64,000 nucleotides of DNA from Annulohypoxylon bovei var. microspora (lineage: Eukaryota; Ascomycota; Sordariomycetes; Xylariales; Hypoxylaceae): positions 1 to 64,000 of the forward strand of contig MU405224.1 of NCBI GenBank assembly GCA_022836615.1. The letters run 5' to 3'. Positions 1-10,684 of the stretch are shown one piece after another. The notes beneath the pieces were generated by a model, which saw nothing but the letters and a program-made list of their open reading frames with translations, did not search any database and was not told the origin of the DNA. Numbering within the stretch: position 1 is the stretch's first letter; the number at the start of each line of letters is the position of its first letter. Made by a program: the position numbers and the translations under genes.

Positions 1-502
1 ATATCCACCAACACAACTACCGTATTAGGCATAGCTACTTCTATTTTCCAAAATTTGATTTTTTTTTGGCACAGTACCACCTATGGGCCACCATAAAGCT
101 TTACGGTCCAAGCTTCAAGACAATACTTAGGTACATACTAAAATCTAAAATGAATAAGAGAGCTGAGCCAATGAGATCTCGGGTGTGCTTCGGTTCTCGT
201 CCCTGTACATCGATATCCATGGATGTTCAAGATCCTTCGTATGGCCAAATAATTGCTTGCATATCGGTTAAGTACCAAGGTACTTGATGCAGGCTATGAT
301 GCACATGCAGCCTGCAGTCCCCGCTGCACTGCGGGGGAGGGGTAACATTTTAAGGTGAGGGGCATTTTTGCAATCAGAAAATTTTGGAAATATCTACCTA
401 GTCTAAGATATCCTCCAAGACTCAAGGCTATATGAATACACCTACCTACCTAGGTCTTTGTAATCGATAATATCCTCCTCAGACCTATTATATAATTTAG
501 CC
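1..502. other. Intergenic, upstream of ADE5,7
   Basis: No convincing gene is seen. The only open frames are short and do not look coding. The segment is AT-rich and has a T-rich run near position 60. A copy of the dispersed TACCTACCTACCTAGG-type motif lies at about 437-453, roughly 50 bp before the ADE5,7 start. It presumably holds the promoter and 5' leader of that gene, but no TATA box or known operator could be assigned. Confidence 0.6.
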
Positions 503-2875
503 ATGGGAATTGAATACCCGCTCCGTGTTCTTCTCATTGGCAATGGGGGGAGGGAACACGCAATCGCGTGGAAGCTTAGCCAGTCGCCTCTGGTAGAGTC
601 GATTATAGCAGTGCCCGGAAACGGAGGCACGGCGACCTGCCCCAAAGTAACCAACAATACCTCCGTATCGGCAGAAGATTTCCCGGCCTTGCTCGAACTT
701 TCCCGGAAGAACAATGTCAATTACGTCGTTCCCGGACCCGAAGCCCCTCTCGTCGCCGGCGCTGTCGACTTCTTCGAGAATGCGGGTATTAAGAGCTTCG
801 GGCCGTCTAAGAAGGCTGCGCAGATGGAGGGCAGCAAGACTTTCTCGAAGGACTTCATGAAGAAGCATAATATACCCACGGCCGCTTACGAGAACTTCTC
901 CGACTACAACAAAGCACGGGAATACCTCGATACGGTGAAACACGATGCAGTGATCAAGGCGAGCGGATTGGCAGCTGGAAAGGGTGTTATTATACCCACA
1001 TCCAAAGAGGAGGCACAAAAGGCGCTCAAGGAAATCATGCAGGACAAGGAATTCGGATCCGCGGGAGATGAAGTCGTTATCGAGGAGTTCCTAACTGGAG
1101 ATGAGTTAAGCATATTAACTTTCAGTGATGGCTACACGATAAAGTCGCTACCCCCTGCTCAAGACCACAAGAGGATAGGAGAAGGAGACCAGGGGTTGAA
1201 TACAGGTGGTATGGGATGTTATGCGCCGACTAACATTGCAACCCCAGATCTCGTGGCGCAAATCGACCGGGATATCATCCAGCCAACCATCGACGGCATG
1301 CGCAAGGACGAGATGCCCTTCGTCGGTATCCTCTTCACCGGGCTCATGATCACCTCCACCGGCCCAAAGGTCCTCGAGTACAATGTCCGATTTGGAGATC
1401 CGGAGACCCAGACAGTCCTTCCGCTATTATCACAAGACACGGATTTAGCTAAGATCATGGTAGCCTGTTCAGAGCGCTACCTAGACAGTGTCCTGATCAA
1501 AGTCGAGCCAAGCTTCAGCGCAACCGTCGTCGTTTCCGCCGGCGGCTATCCCGAGTCCTACGCCAAGGGCGACGAGATAACCGTGCAAACCCCTCTCGAA
1601 GGCATCAACATCTTCCACGCCGGCACTAAACTAGCAAGCGGCAAATTGCAGACGGCAGGCGGCCGAGTAATAGCCGCCAGCGCCACCGCAGCTGAGAGCC
1701 TTCGCGCCGCTGTTGACAAGGCCTACGAGGGCGTGAGGCTCATCCAGTTCGACAAGATGTACTACCGCAAGGATATCGCGCACCGGGCTTTCAAGCCAAC
1801 AACCGGCACCAAGGAAGCCTTAACGTACGCGGAAGCAGGCGTGAGCATCGACGCTGGAAACCAGCTCGTGGAGCGCATCCGGACCGCTGTCAGGTCGACG
1901 AGGCGCGCCGGCGCCGACGCCGAGATCGGCGGGTTCGGGGGCGAGGTTGACCTCTCCAAAGCCGGCTTCTCGAGCGACGCGCCCATCATGGTGGGCGCCA
2001 TCGACGGCGTCGGCACAAAACTCATGATCGCGCAAGCGACGCGGAACCACACCACCGTGGGCATCGACCTGGTCGCCATGAACGTCAACGATCTCGTCGT
2101 CCAGGGCGCCGAGCCCGTCATGTTCCTCGACTACTTCGGGTGCAGCAAGCTAGACCCCGAGGTCGCCGCCGTCTTCGTCGAGAGCGTCGCCGCGGGTTGC
2201 CGCGACGCCGGGTGCGCGCTGGTCGGGGGCGAGACGGCCGAGATGCCGGGCATGTACAAGGAGGACGACTACGACGCGGCCGGCGCCGCCATCGGCGTTA
2301 TGCGCGCCAGCGACCGGCTCCCGCGCCACTCCGCCATGGCCGCCGGCGACGTGCTGCTCGGCCTCGCCTCGTCGGGCGTGCACTCCAACGGCTTCTCGCT
2401 CGTGCGCCGCATCCTCGCGCGCGAGAACCTGGGCTACGGCTCGCCGGCCCCCTGGGACCCGCAGGCCCGGAGCGTCGGCGACGCCCTGCTGACGCCCACC
2501 CGCATCTACGTGCGGTCGGTGCTGGCGGCGCTGCCGCGCCTCAAGGGCCTCGCGCACATCACCGGCGGCGGGCTGACCGAGAACGTGCCGCGCATGCTGC
2601 CCGCGAGCCTGGCCGCCGACATCGACGTCGGCGCGTGGGCGCTGCCGCCCGTCTTCCGGTGGCTGAAGAGCGCGGGCAACGTCGACGCGGCCGAGATGGC
2701 GCGCACCTTCAACACCGGCGTCGGCATGGTCTCCGTCGTGAGCCCCGCGGACGCGGACGCCGTCAAGAAGCAGTTCGAGGAGTCGGGCGAGACCGTGTAC
2801 GCCATCGGCAAGCTGACGGCCAGGGCGGACGGGGCCGCGGGCTGCGTGCTGAGGAATCTGGAATCCTGGAGTTAA
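503..2875 (+). CDS. ADE5,7: Bifunctional phosphoribosylamine-glycine ligase / phosphoribosylformylglycinamidine cyclo-ligase
   Basis: This cytosolic enzyme carries out two steps of de novo purine synthesis: GAR synthetase (ATP-dependent ligation of glycine to phosphoribosylamine) and AIR synthetase (ring closure of FGAM). The gene is one uninterrupted frame of 790 aa, the usual size of the fungal fusion. The GARS half covers about residues 1-430, with GNGGREHAIAWKL near the N-terminus, GLAAGKGV in the ATP-grasp fold and EYNVRFGDPETQ near residue 291. The AIRS half runs from about 435 to the end, with the GVGTKL motif near 502 and GGGLTENVPRM further on. As in other fungi there is no GART domain. 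The start ATG sits in CCATGG and nothing homologous is visible upstream. Base composition rises sharply in the AIRS half: 27 of 60 bases are G or C at 841-900 against 47 of 60 at 2401-2460. It converges on ATG15. Confidence 0.97.
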   Translation: MGIEYPLRVLLIGNGGREHAIAWKLSQSPLVESIIAVPGNGGTATCPKVTNNTSVSAEDFPALLELSRKNNVNYVVPGPEAPLVAGAVDFFENAGIKSFGPSKKAAQMEGSKTFSKDFMKKHNIPTAAYENFSDYNKAREYLDTVKHDAVIKASGLAAGKGVIIPTSKEEAQKALKEIMQDKEFGSAGDEVVIEEFLTGDELSILTFSDGYTIKSLPPAQDHKRIGEGDQGLNTGGMGCYAPTNIATPDLVAQIDRDIIQPTIDGMRKDEMPFVGILFTGLMITSTGPKVLEYNVRFGDPETQTVLPLLSQDTDLAKIMVACSERYLDSVLIKVEPSFSATVVVSAGGYPESYAKGDEITVQTPLEGINIFHAGTKLASGKLQTAGGRVIAASATAAESLRAAVDKAYEGVRLIQFDKMYYRKDIAHRAFKPTTGTKEALTYAEAGVSIDAGNQLVERIRTAVRSTRRAGADAEIGGFGGEVDLSKAGFSSDAPIMVGAIDGVGTKLMIAQATRNHTTVGIDLVAMNVNDLVVQGAEPVMFLDYFGCSKLDPEVAAVFVESVAAGCRDAGCALVGGETAEMPGMYKEDDYDAAGAAIGVMRASDRLPRHSAMAAGDVLLGLASSGVHSNGFSLVRRILARENLGYGSPAPWDPQARSVGDALLTPTRIYVRSVLAALPRLKGLAHITGGGLTENVPRMLPASLAADIDVGAWALPPVFRWLKSAGNVDAAEMARTFNTGVGMVSVVSPADADAVKKQFEESGETVYAIGKLTARADGAAGCVLRNLESWS

Positions 2876-3292
2876 AGCAGGGCACCTAGGTAGGGAGATA
2901 CATACTCTAGTTAAGTAAGGTTAGATAAAAAGAACGACAAAAAGGAGGCTCGAGGTAAGCTGAGCTGTACGTAGGAGACAAGGATGTATAGAATTTAAGC
3001 CGAAATTTGAAATTTGAGGTGTGTAAATGGTTCTCTCATTCGATTGTATCTGAAAATGCGTGATAACGTAATAACCCCAGAGTCATATCTGACGTAGGAA
3101 TAATAATAATATAGACAAAAATGCTCGATAAATATCTTATTGACATGGTGATAAGTCTTCAAATCGGCGCCAATAACCGTTGTTAAAGCACGATGCGACC
3201 CAAACAAAACTCCGACGAGCCCACGGTGTATCCCAATCTAGTTCCAACTAAAACAGGTTATAATACTAACAGAATAGGCTCCGGTGACCTAC
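2876..3292. other. Convergent 3' intergenic spacer
   Basis: This 417-bp spacer lies between the stop codons of ADE5,7 (+) and ATG15 (-). It is AT-rich and carries a TAGGTAGGG-type motif copy just after the ADE5,7 stop. It should contain both 3' untranslated regions and polyadenylation signals. No gene is seen. Confidence 0.6.
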
Positions 3293-5250
3293 TTATATCT
3301 CTTCGTTTACCCACCCGGCATCTAAATCGTTGTCTTGCCCTTCTGACCATTGCTTGCACACCCCGACCCAGTTCCGGTGAAGGCAGTGGGTTTTAGGCGC
3401 TCCTGTTGGTGTAGGCTTCGGGGCGGCTGTGGGAGTAGGTAAAGAAGGAGGCGACGTTATCGGGTGAGGCTGCGTCTGTGGCAGCGACGTCGCAGTGCTT
3501 GTGGTCGTTGTCGTCTTATCATTACAGCCAAACCAACCTGGAGATTCACATGTAGTGGTGGCGGTAGCGGTAGTAGTAGTAGAGGAAGAAGTAGTTGTAA
3601 CACTGGTAGTAGTAGTAGTAACTTCGTCCTTGCACCCGAACCAACCAGGGGTTTTACACGTCGAAGTTGAGCTACTTGTGGTTGAAGTGGTAGTCACGCC
3701 TGTTGTCGTAGTCTCATCAAGACATCCCCACCTATTAATCATTAGTTAAATACACCTGACAAGGGGATACCATTTGCTTACCATCCAGGAGTTTCGCAGG
3801 TGGCTGTCCGGGTACGCGTCTTAGTCGTGCTAGAACTACTCGAAGAAGTGGTCCCCTCTGTGTTGTTGCTCTCGTACATTTTCCAGTTCGCGCAATCCCG
3901 ACATTCTGGCGTAAATCTACATTCTGGAACATCATCATACTTCCGGATGACATCGTTGATCACGGATCGAATTTTGTGGGTCCCAATACCCACTCGCCAG
4001 CCATGGTCTGCCACCGTGTCATAAACACACTCAGAACCGGTATGGCACGCTGTCTCCAATGCGTAGCCTGCGAAAGAACACGAAGCGGTCGCACCGTTGC
4101 ATGTACCGATATAAATAGGGTCTGCCGTGTGTCCGAAGTGATACGATCCAGTGTATTCACGAGTCTGGGGAAACTCGGGATTCGCATGCGGAGGGACGGG
4201 GAGAGCCAATCTTCCGGCCGCTAATGCTTCTGGGACAGCCTCAAATGTCACGACAGGGAGTCCGTACGTCAATCCGAGAAGGGAACTAACTGCGCCGCCT
4301 AGCGAATGCCCGGCGATCCAGATATTCGACTCTGGATAAAGCTCGGTGACATTTGCATAGAGCTCCCTAGCTGCCTGATAATACCGGTTTTCATTATGCA
4401 AAGCCTTCTTCACGCAAGTATTGTTGCAACTATATGTACTTGTTGCGCAATCGCAGACCTGGTGCCACGACCATTGACCTTGCTGGGCACAGCAGCAACT
4501 GAAGAAGAGGTTATCATTGATCTTGTCGTTAGTGGTGGTACCCTCCCCATCAAAGACGGCCGGCGAGGTTCCTTTGAGACCAATGACGATAGTAGAATTC
4601 GTCTGGTCTCCCCAAATGTGACCTCTGAGGCCATCACTTTCCCAGCCGAAGTCAGCACTTCGATTGAATGGCTCACCGACTTCGTCCCAGTCTGGCTGAG
4701 TAGGGTTCTCCACATAAGCATCAGATGCTATCAGTGCCATGGTCAAAACGGTTTCCTTTTGAGAGACATCGGGGCCCAGGACTTCATCGACGGTCCATGC
4801 GGAAGGTTCGCTTGCGATAACATAACCTCGTTGACGAGCTTCGGCAACCAACGGATCTACAGTACTCGGCCGTCGGTCGACGAGACGCTCGATCTTCCGA
4901 GGCAGACTCTTTGCCTTCAAGGGTAGTATGCGCTCCGCCTCATGTCCATCCTCACCAGCGAGCCACACCTCAGCTTCCGGTTCGACTATATCTTTCCTTC
5001 GGTGTAGACCCGGATGCCGATACGTTCCGTGATGGAATATGTGACGTAGCGTAAAGGTGTGTTCGGCCGGTTGCGGAGGCTCGGGTATCAAGGGCGTAAG
5101 TATCGGTGAGTCTGGGAAGACGGCCTGCGAGTTCTGGATACGAGCAGCGACTGGAGAGGCGGAAACGGCGAGAAATGATAAAAGTAGTCGAGCCGTAACT
5201 CTGCCGGCAGAGCGACACGCCGAGGCTGGACGTTTCCGCCTCGCAACCAT
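3293..5250 (-). CDS. ATG15: Putative vacuolar lipase Atg15 (autophagy-related)
   Basis: Atg15 is a class 3 lipase that reaches the vacuole through the multivesicular-body route and breaks down autophagic bodies and other intravacuolar membranes. Two exons (5250-3782 and 3731-3293) joined over a 50-nt intron (donor GTAAGC, acceptor AATAG) give 635 aa. An Arg-rich N-terminus precedes a single hydrophobic signal-anchor (LLLSFLAVSASPVA). The lipase box GHSLGG is at residues 314-319 with Ser316 as nucleophile. D377 in HTADPIY and H425 in GTHKIR fit the remaining triad. Several NxT/S sequons suggest glycosylation. The C-terminal tail is Thr/Ser-rich with three TPGW-type Cys modules (CETPGWWGC, CKTPGWFGC, CESPGWFGC), the first one crossing the intron. 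Five in-frame codons lie upstream of the ATG but begin with TTG, so 5250 is taken as the start. Confidence 0.93.
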
Positions 5251-5826
5251 AGTTGCTTTAGACAAGTAGAGCAGATGGGAGAATGAAATAGATAGTTTAG
5301 TACGAGATGGTTGATAGATTATTAAGATAATAAAGAGACAAGAAAGAGAAATGAGCTTGATAGGAGGTGAGATGATGAAATGATGGAATGAAGTGCCTAC
5401 CTAGGTAACCTAAAGGTAGGTGGTAGGTAGGCAAGTCTGGCAAGTGTAAGTGGTCACGGCACCTCGAATCCCCACACGCACCTGCAGCAGTAGTTATCGC
5501 GTGGACGGTGGCGCTGCCTATCGCCTATGACAACATTAGATTAGAGTTGGGTCTTGTGTACCTAGGCATTACCTAACCAAGCTACTGCAGGGATGCATAA
5601 AAGAAAGGTCCGGCTGCCGATTGTTGAGGAATAAGTACCAAGGTATCTAATGTGAAGCCATGCGCTTTGTGCCTCTAATTAAGCGCAGCATTATTATTTT
5701 TGAAAACTTCATATTTTCTCCATATTAAACGGCAGTGTTTTCCGTTAACAACTTGTATATAATTAGCTCAAGAACGAAAACGTCGGCTCAGTTTCATAAT
5801 ACTTTACCACTATTATACCTTGGTCC

Positions 5827-5850
5827 GAACAACTTCCTAGGAAGTTGTTC
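5827..5850. repeat. Perfect 24-bp palindrome
   Basis: The sequence reads GAACAACTTCCT followed by its exact reverse complement, with CCTAGG at the centre and no spacer. Just outside it, GTCCG on the left is matched by CGGAC on the right after a few unpaired bases, so a somewhat longer imperfect hairpin is possible. It lies in AT-rich intergenic DNA about 580 bp upstream of the ATG15 start and 820 bp upstream of the GST start. Its function is unknown. Confidence 0.9.
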
Positions 5851-6555
5851 TCGCCGGACTACTGCATCGTCTCATTTCAACCATGTAAGTAACGGCTTGT
5901 CCCAGAATTCAGACTTTATTTAAGGGGGGCTACGAGTTTGTGACATCACACCGCTGTAGTAATTATATGTATGTTCCCTCGACCGTTTTTGTAGCCCCAT
6001 CCCCGATACCATGAATTAAGTAACTAGGTATACTTCCTTTCCCTTATACTTGAGGTTATTAATAATCTATAGGTGAAACACATGTTGGTGTCCTAATTAC
6101 ATGTAGCTATATTCTTGACAAACTAAGGGATATATAGGTAAATAAGAAGAGTATAACTAAGGTCTAAAATCTTTAATATATACAACTAATTATAAAATGT
6201 CTTCGCAACCATGACTGACGAGGTGCCGGTATGTGCAAGCTAGGTATATATTATATACCTTTTATCTACTAATATAAACTATACTGGATACAATTAATAG
6301 AATTTGAATGTCGAGAAGCCTTCATTTGGCTTAGATATTTCGTCGTTCCTCTCGGTGTTAAGACATTGAGCATTAGGCTCGATCTTCACATCCTCACTTG
6401 CTTATATCGGTAAGAACTGAAGTAAGGAACTAGAAATGAGGGTTACTGAAATTCATATGGGTTTATTAATATGTTGCGACGTTGACTCATCAAGTGATTA
6501 ATAAACCAAGTAGATATATTTGTTTACTGATCTTACTGATTCACTGGTTTACTGA

Positions 6556-6562
6556 TATAAAA
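6556..6562 (+). promoter_or_regulatory. Candidate TATA box of the GST gene
   Basis: TATAAAA lies 113 bp before the GST start codon. It is followed by a C-rich tract with CACTTCA-like repeats that looks like a transcribed leader. The position suits a fungal TATA element, but this is inferred from sequence alone. Confidence 0.4.
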
Positions 6563-6674
6563 CACCCCGAGCCGCCCGAACCAAACAATCTCCAAACCAT
6601 CCCTTCTACTTCACTTCATTCACATAACTTCACTTGCCACGATACTAATTGACAGGACTGAGGATATCGATAAC

Positions 6675-7628
6675 ATGACGAAACCTATTCGTGTGTGGAT
6701 GATACGTTAGTTCAACCTCAATTTTCCCCGGTCAATACTTCAGCGCCTATAAGATACCCGATAGCTAACAGAGATACCTACCTACAGCCCAGGGACCCAA
6801 TCCATGGAAGGTCAACGACTGTGTTGCTCTATCAAATTAGCTTCTGGCTCACATATATTCCAGGTCATTCTTGTCCTCGAGGAGCTGCACGTTCCATACG
6901 AGATCAAATCATTAAAGCCTGAGAATATTAAGAAGCCGCCCCTCATCGACCTAAACCCTAACGGGCGCGTTCCTGGTAAGCAGTTGCACATTGTCTAACC
7001 CAAATCGAAAAAGAAAAGAAAAAAAGTAATCGACTTGGGCTAACCTCTCAACAGCGATCGAAGACCCAAACACCGACCTTGTGCTCTGGGAATCCGGGGC
7101 TATTATCAACTATCTAGTAGAGCAGTATGACACGTCCCATCTCATCAGCTACAGCACGCTCAAGGAGAGGAACCAGTGCAACCAGTGGCGTAAGTCAACT
7201 GCCCCGAGCTATTACTTAGTTATCGGAAAGATTATGTGCTAACCCCAGTATGAATGAACACAGTGCACTTTCAAGCGAGCGGGCAAGGCCCGTACTTTGG
7301 GCAGGCAGGCTGGTTCACCAAGCTCCACCACGAAAAGCTGCCGTCGGCCATCGAGCGCTACCAGAACGAAGTGCGCCGCATCCACGGCGTCCTCGACGGC
7401 TGGCTGCGGGGCCGGCAGTGGCTGGTCGGCGACAAGATGACGTACGCCGACCTGGCGTTTGCGACGTGGAACGAGCGGTCGGACGTCGTGCTGGAGTGCG
7501 CGCCCGAGGACAAGTTCCAGGGCTTCCCAGACCTGCAGGCCTGGCATGAGCGCATGACCCGGCGCCCCTCGTGGAAGGCAGCCATGAACACACGCGCCAG
7601 GCTCATGGACGAGCAAGGGTCGACGTAG
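6675..7628 (+). CDS. Glutathione S-transferase, Ure2-like class
   Basis: A cytosolic glutathione S-transferase that likely conjugates or reduces electrophiles with glutathione. Five exons (6675-6705, 6788-6810, 6864-6975, 7055-7189, 7264-7628) join through four GT-AG introns into 221 aa, normal for the family. The thioredoxin-fold N-terminal domain starts MTKPIRVWMI, continues with QGPNPWK in the 23-nt second exon, then VLEELHVPYE, LNPNGRVPAIEDP and the glutathione-binding LWESGAI. The helical C-terminal domain follows, with NQWLHFQASGQGPYFGQAGWF split across the last intron, and W/D-rich YADLAFATWNE. The last exon is far richer in GC (43 of 60 bases at 7381-7440) than exon 3 (25 of 60 at 6901-6960). 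The family is confident; the physiological substrate is not known. Confidence 0.9.
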
Positions 7629-10600
7629 ATGGGCATACCGAAGAACATCAATAGTATAGAGGGGTACCGGGGCGAAGATCCAGGAAGACAAGGAGGCGGA
7701 AGCTGCTGTTGGTGTTAAGAAGTAAATACCTACCTTGCATTTCACTCCCGGAATTCCACTCCTACCTAGTAAAGACAGTGTTGTCGGTAAGATGATGAGA
7801 CGTGCAGACAGACAGATAGACAATGAAGTCTTCTATTGACTGGGACTGGGTACCTTAGGCGTATGGCATGTCGATTACCCAAGTATTCATATGTGATAAA
7901 TGCCCTTCCCATAGCATTACGGTACTCATACTATGATTAACATAGTTGATCTCGGTCGCGGCCGCCCGGACATTCCTTTTACAACTGTGTCTGCGGCACC
8001 TTGGTAGACCATGTTTCTAGTCCATTCGCCTTCGTGTCTTTCAACTGTCTCGTGGACTCTGACCTCTCCGCGTAGGCCAGGACGGCATACATGATCGAGG
8101 ATATCTGCTGTCACTTAGCCAGCGTGTGTCGCATGTACAACGACTACGGCGGGATGGCCCGTGACAGAGAGGAGGGCAATCTCAAGTCTCAACTCGACTC
8201 ATTTCCAGTCATTCCATCGCCAGCGCGATTCAGGAGGAGAAGCTTAGGCGAATCTGGACGCCCGGAGTGAGGCCAAGAAGCAACAGAGCATCAGGAGTAA
8301 ACTCTTGTGGATAGCTAAGTACGAGCGTCGAGGTCTAAACGCTGCTCTATCCGAGCTCGAGGCTCAGGTGAGGAATTCTGGTATGTAATGGCCGAAGGCT
8401 TATCGATGCGATGAAGTTGTTTATTGATGTCACGGACTTGTGCGGATAGGTTTACATGATTAAATATATGACTCCCCTAGTATGTAAATGAACGGCGCGG
8501 TCCCCGAGGATGTCGACAGCAGAAAGGTTTAGACATGGCTAAAGATTGCAATCGGTATTAAACTGTACCGCTTACTTAAGCTCGCCGTTTTCCCTTGGGG
8601 CCCGTTCTCTTCGCATAACTGTAGACTCTCATCATGTGGACTGAGCCTAGTCCAAGAAAACGCGCTATGCCTAATTCGTCGCGAAGTAAGTACATAATGT
8701 GACTTGACCCACTCTCAAGGCTACCGAGTTAGTCACGTGCTCGTGTAACAGTCATTTATCACATTGTGAAGGTTTCGGCAATGTTAACATTCATACCATT
8801 AGAGCTACATGTATATCTCTAACTGAGAAGTTTTTTTTAGTTCCAATAGCTCTAACCTTCGAATTCCATGAGATATATTGTAGGTAGATATATGCCCCTA
8901 CTAGGAAGGATAATAACGTGTTCTGTCTTGTGTATAAATAACAAGAAATCGAAATCTCTTTTAAATTCTTCAAGCCTGCGGCAAAGGCATAATTTGGTGA
9001 TATGGAAAGCTGGCCTCACCCCGGAGACGATCTCGTGTTTCCCAAACGCGGAATATCGATACCATATGATATAGTCGAATTCTGTCAGCTTCTCAGGTAA
9101 ATATTCTGCGCCTAGCGAATTACATAGACGACGTTATTTATGATAGACGCCCGACAGAAGGTCAGTGTACTAAGTAATCAGAACCAATTTCATGAGATGG
9201 CAAAGTCCCTGTTTCAGAACGGCTTGAGAACTGAACTCTGAATGTTTATCATAAAAAAACCAGCTTAACATATACGAATTTCGTAGACTGATGCTTTCCA
9301 GATAGTAGTTTTAAACTGTTAGAAATTCTATAAGATGGTCAACCATCTAAGGTTTCCATAGCTACAGCCTTCAGGGTATAACTGAAAATGAAGAGGAAAC
9401 TTGAATTCCGGTGTTGAAAGCCGCTGAGTCAACATGTTGGTCTACTGCACATGGGCCATGCACGACGCCTTCATATATTGCTCGTCTACTGATTACGAGG
9501 CACAAGACTGCCACGTGTCTGCCGCCGCTTAGTGGATTATATACAGTGGGCAAAGCATCTTGCAGCAAGTACTTGTGTCTCCCGAGGATGAATATTCGAC
9601 GAATGAAAGGTGGGCTTTGAAAGACTGGCGCCGATGGAAGGCTGGGTTCTAGCAAGCTACGAGGGAGGTAAATCTGCAACCTGCAACTCGAGGCCGAAAT
9701 GGTCAGTATGATGAGGGATTGAACAACAGTCTCAGATGTAATCGCTGGTAATCTGTGATGCCGGATAATGTTTGTTCCATTGATCGACCTCGCAGGCTGC
9801 ATTCATACACTAGGTACATGTACCTTAGCTGCTTATGCAGTATTGTACCTAAGTATGTACATACCTAGATAGGCATATCAAAGTGCTGTTCATGTGAACT
9901 ATTAGGTACCTATACAGGGATGTAAGTCAGTAACTAGTTATCATGTGCTCGTCTATAGAAACATACGAGGATCTCTTTAAAGACAGAGCGTATGAGGATA
10001 GATAAAGAAATAATATGAAGTAAAGGTAACTATGTGTAAAACATAAAACTTGAAGATTGACAACTGACAACCAAGCTACATGTCAAGATATCAAGAAGTA
10101 ACTACCTGGTACTATTGGATGTGTGTAACAGTTCAAGTACCCGAGTGGCAACCCACCCGCATTTAGCGCTATCCTACCCCTGACACAAGGCTAAGCTAAT
10201 ATTAGCTTTTGTATGTGGAGGCCAGCCAGTTTCCGTCACCTCACGTAAGGTTATGCAATGTAGTCGGTATTTGTTCATGCATAGAAAGTTCGCGGAACCT
10301 TGGAACGCTCGAACGCTCTAACGCTCTAACGACAACTTCCATCCGGTAATCAACTACCTACTTATGTACGTCAAACGCTGATACGAAATATATATCCTCG
10401 TATTATCCTGTCTATCCTTGATGGCTCCCATTTTGTCAATCATCGTCTGATAGAGACATAATACCACATATAACCTTGTCTTGATATACCTTGAAGCATC
10501 TCGTGTTCCCTGTCTACAGACTACTACAGTCTACAGTGGAGAGAGGTATTACGTCCCTGCTTTTCCTGCAACTTACAAGTTTCATGTCTTTGTTTAATAG

Positions 10601-10684
10601 TATTCAATGCTCCTTTAGTATTTACATCGCTTCCCCAACTATTACTATTGAACTTGCCCATCCCTTTCCTTAGAAGGGTAACTT
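7629..10684. other. Gene-poor intergenic region
   Basis: About 3 kb with no gene that could be supported. Open frames on both strands are short. A coding-like but interrupted stretch occurs at about 8218-8388, and a 143-codon frame on the minus strand at 9371-9802 lacks recognisable motifs. The TAGGTAC/GTACCTA motif recurs at about 9811-9915. The last 400 bp upstream of 10685 is presumably the promoter of the VPS9-domain gene. Confidence 0.5.

Larger units (their letters stand above)
5251..6674. other. AT-rich intergenic region between ATG15 and GST
   Basis: This 1.4-kb spacer separates the divergent ATG15 (-) and GST (+) genes and contains no convincing coding frame. Several TACCTA/TAGGTA motif copies occur at about 5396-5430 and 5560-5578. 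A perfect 24-bp palindrome lies at 5827-5850. The stretch from about 5660 to 6540 is strongly AT-rich. The part next to the GST start is C-rich and leader-like. Confidence 0.6.

Noticed and set aside
2140..2889. A 249-codon open frame overlapping the AIRS half of ADE5,7
   Set aside because: It is rich in Arg, Gly and Ala and lies in a GC-rich stretch where stop codons are rare. It overlaps a clear enzyme frame, so it is a composition artefact.
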